Shown here piece by piece: positions 45,523 through 47,173 of a DNA stretch of 47,173 nt (position 1 is its first letter; each line of letters starts with the position of its first letter). Below the pieces are notes generated by a model. That model worked only from the letters and a program-made list of their open reading frames with translations. It was not told the DNA's origin and did not search any database. Both the position numbers and the translations under genes were made by a program. Source of the stretch: Scenedesmus sp. ARA3 (lineage: Eukaryota > Chlorophyta > Chlorophyceae > Sphaeropleales > Scenedesmaceae); the NCBI GenBank assembly GCA_004335835.1, contig RWJK01001855.1, forward strand, positions 1 through 47,173. The letters run 5' to 3'.

Positions 45523-45668
45523 ACCCCGATGAGGACCCCGAGGGCAGCGGCAGCACCACCAGCTTCAGGCGTGGGCTGTCCAGCTGCGTGTTTGTGCCCT
45601 GGGAGGCCGTGGCAGCCAGCCCACTCAACCTGCCAGCCAAGGAGATGGACTTCTGGCTCACTGGGTGA
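42734..45668 (+). CDS. FBXO9: F-box protein of the FBXO9 family (318 aa)
   Basis: Seven exons join in phase: 42734-42844, 43086-43211, 43571-43665, 44140-44277, 44626-44794, 45058-45229, 45523-45668. Residues 44-78 form an F-box (LLTDELMTIIFSHLGPYTLG then CVCRQWRSL). HWHAACEQAYG follows, matching the usual post-F-box Trp/Cys segment. The family core is clear: SWRRFFLEQPHLRYEGLYVS, RNTYIRQG, YFRFFPDGTLLYRTSP, YAGRYVIK, VYPNSRSTEVRARCNIRG, and the C-terminal EMDFWLTG before TGA. FBXO9 proteins are substrate receptors of SCF (SKP1-CUL1-F-box) ubiquitin ligases. The TPR-like N-terminal part of animal FBXO9 is absent; only 43 residues precede the F-box. Exons 4, 6 and 7 each have partial copies nearby. 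The start ATG is the first in frame in a good GCC-rich context. Confidence 0.85.
43991..44030 (+). pseudogene. Copy of the FBXO9 exon 4 5' end in intron 3
   Basis: After a (CTG)n tract and CAG acceptor it reads GSWRRCFLEQPH, matching exon 4 (GSWRRFFLEQPH), then diverges with no donor. It lies 147 bp upstream of the real acceptor and has the stronger-looking acceptor of the two. Confidence 0.7.
45293..45376 (+). pseudogene. Copy of the FBXO9 exon 6 3' end and donor in intron 6
   Basis: It encodes EELASFDREQQGSSASML and keeps the CAAGGTGAGGGTGG donor, nearly identical to the real exon 6 end at 45229. It has one extra CAG triplet. It is displaced 131 bp. Read-through from exon 6 meets a stop before it, so it is not a simple exon extension. 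Confidence 0.7.
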
Positions 45669-45732
45669 CAGGCCCGACTGGAAGAAGGAATGGCAGCGCT
45701 GCTGCATGCGGCAGCAGCGGCGGCGGGGTGAG

Positions 45733-45912
45733 GGCGTGGCAGCCAGCCCGCTCAACCTGCCAGCCAAGGAGATGGACTTCTGGCTCACTGGGTGACAGGC
45801 CCATTCAAAAGGTGCGGCAGTGCTGATGCACGCCACAGCAGCAGCAGCAGTGGCGGGTCGAGGGCGTGGCAAGCTGCTAGCCAAGGAAATGCACTTCTGG
45901 CTTACAGGAGAG
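45733..45912 (+). repeat. Two extra copies of the FBXO9 terminal exon end
   Basis: Behind the stop codon the segment encoding VAASPLNLPAKEMDFWLTG recurs at 45736-45798 with one base change, including the TGA. A decayed copy follows at 45862-45912 (KEMHFWLTG-like). Spacings are 127 and 117 bp. Confidence 0.75.
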
Positions 45913-46729
45913 GCACGGCTGGGCACTCGCACACAGAAGCTGCTACAGCCCAGCTGCTACAGTAGCAGCGTGGTTAGGGCGCAGCAGGGCAGCTGCTAGC
46001 TCCGGGGTATTTGGCAGTCCAAGATTGTACAGCAAAAGCGACGGAGTGGATTGGTTGTTGTGGCTTGATAGAACGGTGACATGCGCAGCTGCAGGACGCG
46101 GTAGCTGGCAGCACCAAGGTGGCGAGTTAGTGATGGTGGCAGTTGTGCGTGCGCGCAGGCGTGCTGGTACATTAGCGTGGTGTTGAGAGGTGCAGATGAG
46201 CGTTTGCGTGCAAGATAGATTCTTCCTTACAGACCCTGCCCCAGGAAGTGTGCAACTATGATTGGTCTGCACCTAACATTAAGGGTTGCAGGACGGGACA
46301 AGATGTTGGCAACTTGGAGGGTGGTCTTGGGTTGAACATTGTCGGGTTGCGTATTTGTACAACAGCTGTACAACAGTGAGGTGATTCAGATTGTGTAGAA
46401 GCAGCTGCAGTGCTGTTTCATGCACATGGAGTGGTGAGGACCTGTGTCATCTCATCATGCAGTGTCGTTGGCAGTGTGTGTGGAACAGTGTTTGGTGTGG
46501 GCGTTCAATGTAATATGTATTGGCATTGCTGGTCCAAGTCTGTTGCTGGCAGCTGCTGCATCAGAATTGTTGCAAGTTGAGACATTAGCGTCTTGTGCGA
46601 TTACGCCCTGCCTCCGGGCCGGGAAAAATGCGCCCACGAGGGAGGCCTTTTGGAGACCTTTCACTAGTGTTTATAGCTCTAAATAACAACTAAACATGCA
46701 TTGTACATGTCGGATCCTGCTTCTCGAGC

Positions 46730-47135
46730 GTGATCGCAGAGGCCAAAAGCTGCTAATCCCGTCACAAGAGGCGGCTTATCCTTAATGCAGACACATCTAC
46801 GGCCTGCGAGTTCAGCCATAAGCATTTTAAGATGAACCAAATTTAGTTTCCATGTCTGATGCGGTATCGAAGGGCGTGTAGGCATGCACGCCTCCAGGCC
46901 AAGGACGCTCGCGCTCACGAATGAGGCAGCATTCGAACCTTGAAGCAGTTCCAATGCTCTGCATACGCATATTCTGATGCATTGTACGTGCTAGGTGCAG
47001 TATCGATGGCGTGCAGGCATGCACGCCTCGCAGCCAACGCCTTTCGCCCCAACGACTGCAGTTGGAAGGTGCAGCTGCCCGTGTGTGAACAACGAAGCCA
47101 AAGGCAGCTGATCCTGTTACAAACAAGCGGCTTTT
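46730..47135. repeat. Imperfect repeat family near the window end
   Basis: A block with GGCATGCACGCCTC occurs at about 46862-46900 and 47001-47035. A second block (GCCAAAAGCTGCTAATCC and GCCAAAGGCAGCTGATCC, each followed by a CACAAG/ACAAAC and GCGGCTT segment) occurs at about 46740-46785 and 47092-47135. The copies alternate, as expected of a decayed tandem array or a repeated element. On the minus strand they give similar short peptides (VTGxAAFG, GVHAxTP), but no intact ORF. Confidence 0.45.
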
Positions 47136-47173
47136 CCCTGTAGTTGTGTTGGGGCCGCAGATACAGTCGCTAT

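Larger units (their letters stand above)
45669..47173. other. 3' flank of FBXO9, no further gene supported
   Basis: Apart from the terminal-exon copies I see no coding region. The first sense-strand TGTAA (candidate polyadenylation motif of green algae) is at 46509-46513, which would make a 3' untranslated region of about 850 nt; that is only a suggestion. The last 450 bp contain an imperfect repeat (see separate entry) and may belong to a decayed mobile element or another locus. Confidence 0.45.

Overview
The window looks like nuclear DNA of a chlorophyte green alga. Coding regions are built from (CAG)n tracts read as poly-Gln, poly-Ala or poly-Ser. Introns are short GT-AG introns (mostly GTGAGN donors). 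One gene is a homologue of the ciliary-type protein LRRIQ1. The family level is not certain; the extreme CAG/CTG richness would suit a Sphaeropleales (Scenedesmaceae-like) genome, but that is a guess.

Layout. 1-1645: no supportable gene. 1646-26869 (minus): one giant gene that I can join through 17 exons with matching splice phases. It encodes about 6,650 residues: a short N-terminal head, EEPWAAAAR repeats, a long series of GPDGRPL-type repeats interrupted by hydrophobic membrane-type segments, Ala-rich tracts with Trp/Arg motifs, and a C-terminal third with 12 IQ motifs and five copies of an unfamiliar SWGIGSRVSALKAMLLG motif. I do not recognise this protein. 26870-30271: gene-poor, with a 28-bp minisatellite. 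30272-32296 (minus): single-exon orphan protein of 674 residues. 33257-42214 (minus): nine-exon LRRIQ1-like gene (about 2,414 residues; IQ, helical repeats, LRRs, IQs). 42734-45668 (plus): seven-exon F-box gene of the FBXO9 family (318 residues), divergent from LRRIQ1 across 519 bp. 45669-47173: 3' flank with repeat copies and nothing else supportable.

The most unusual theme is at the splice junctions. In both the giant gene and the FBXO9 gene, small segments covering an exon edge plus its splice site have been duplicated in place, mostly displaced by about 100-150 bp. Some copies are decayed. Others keep an open frame, splice sites and phase, giving a candidate mutually exclusive exon pair, a skippable cassette exon, and three tandem in-frame donors. 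A second theme is a strand rule for the trinucleotide repeat: the sense strand carries CAG in exons, but several introns carry CTG just before the acceptor.
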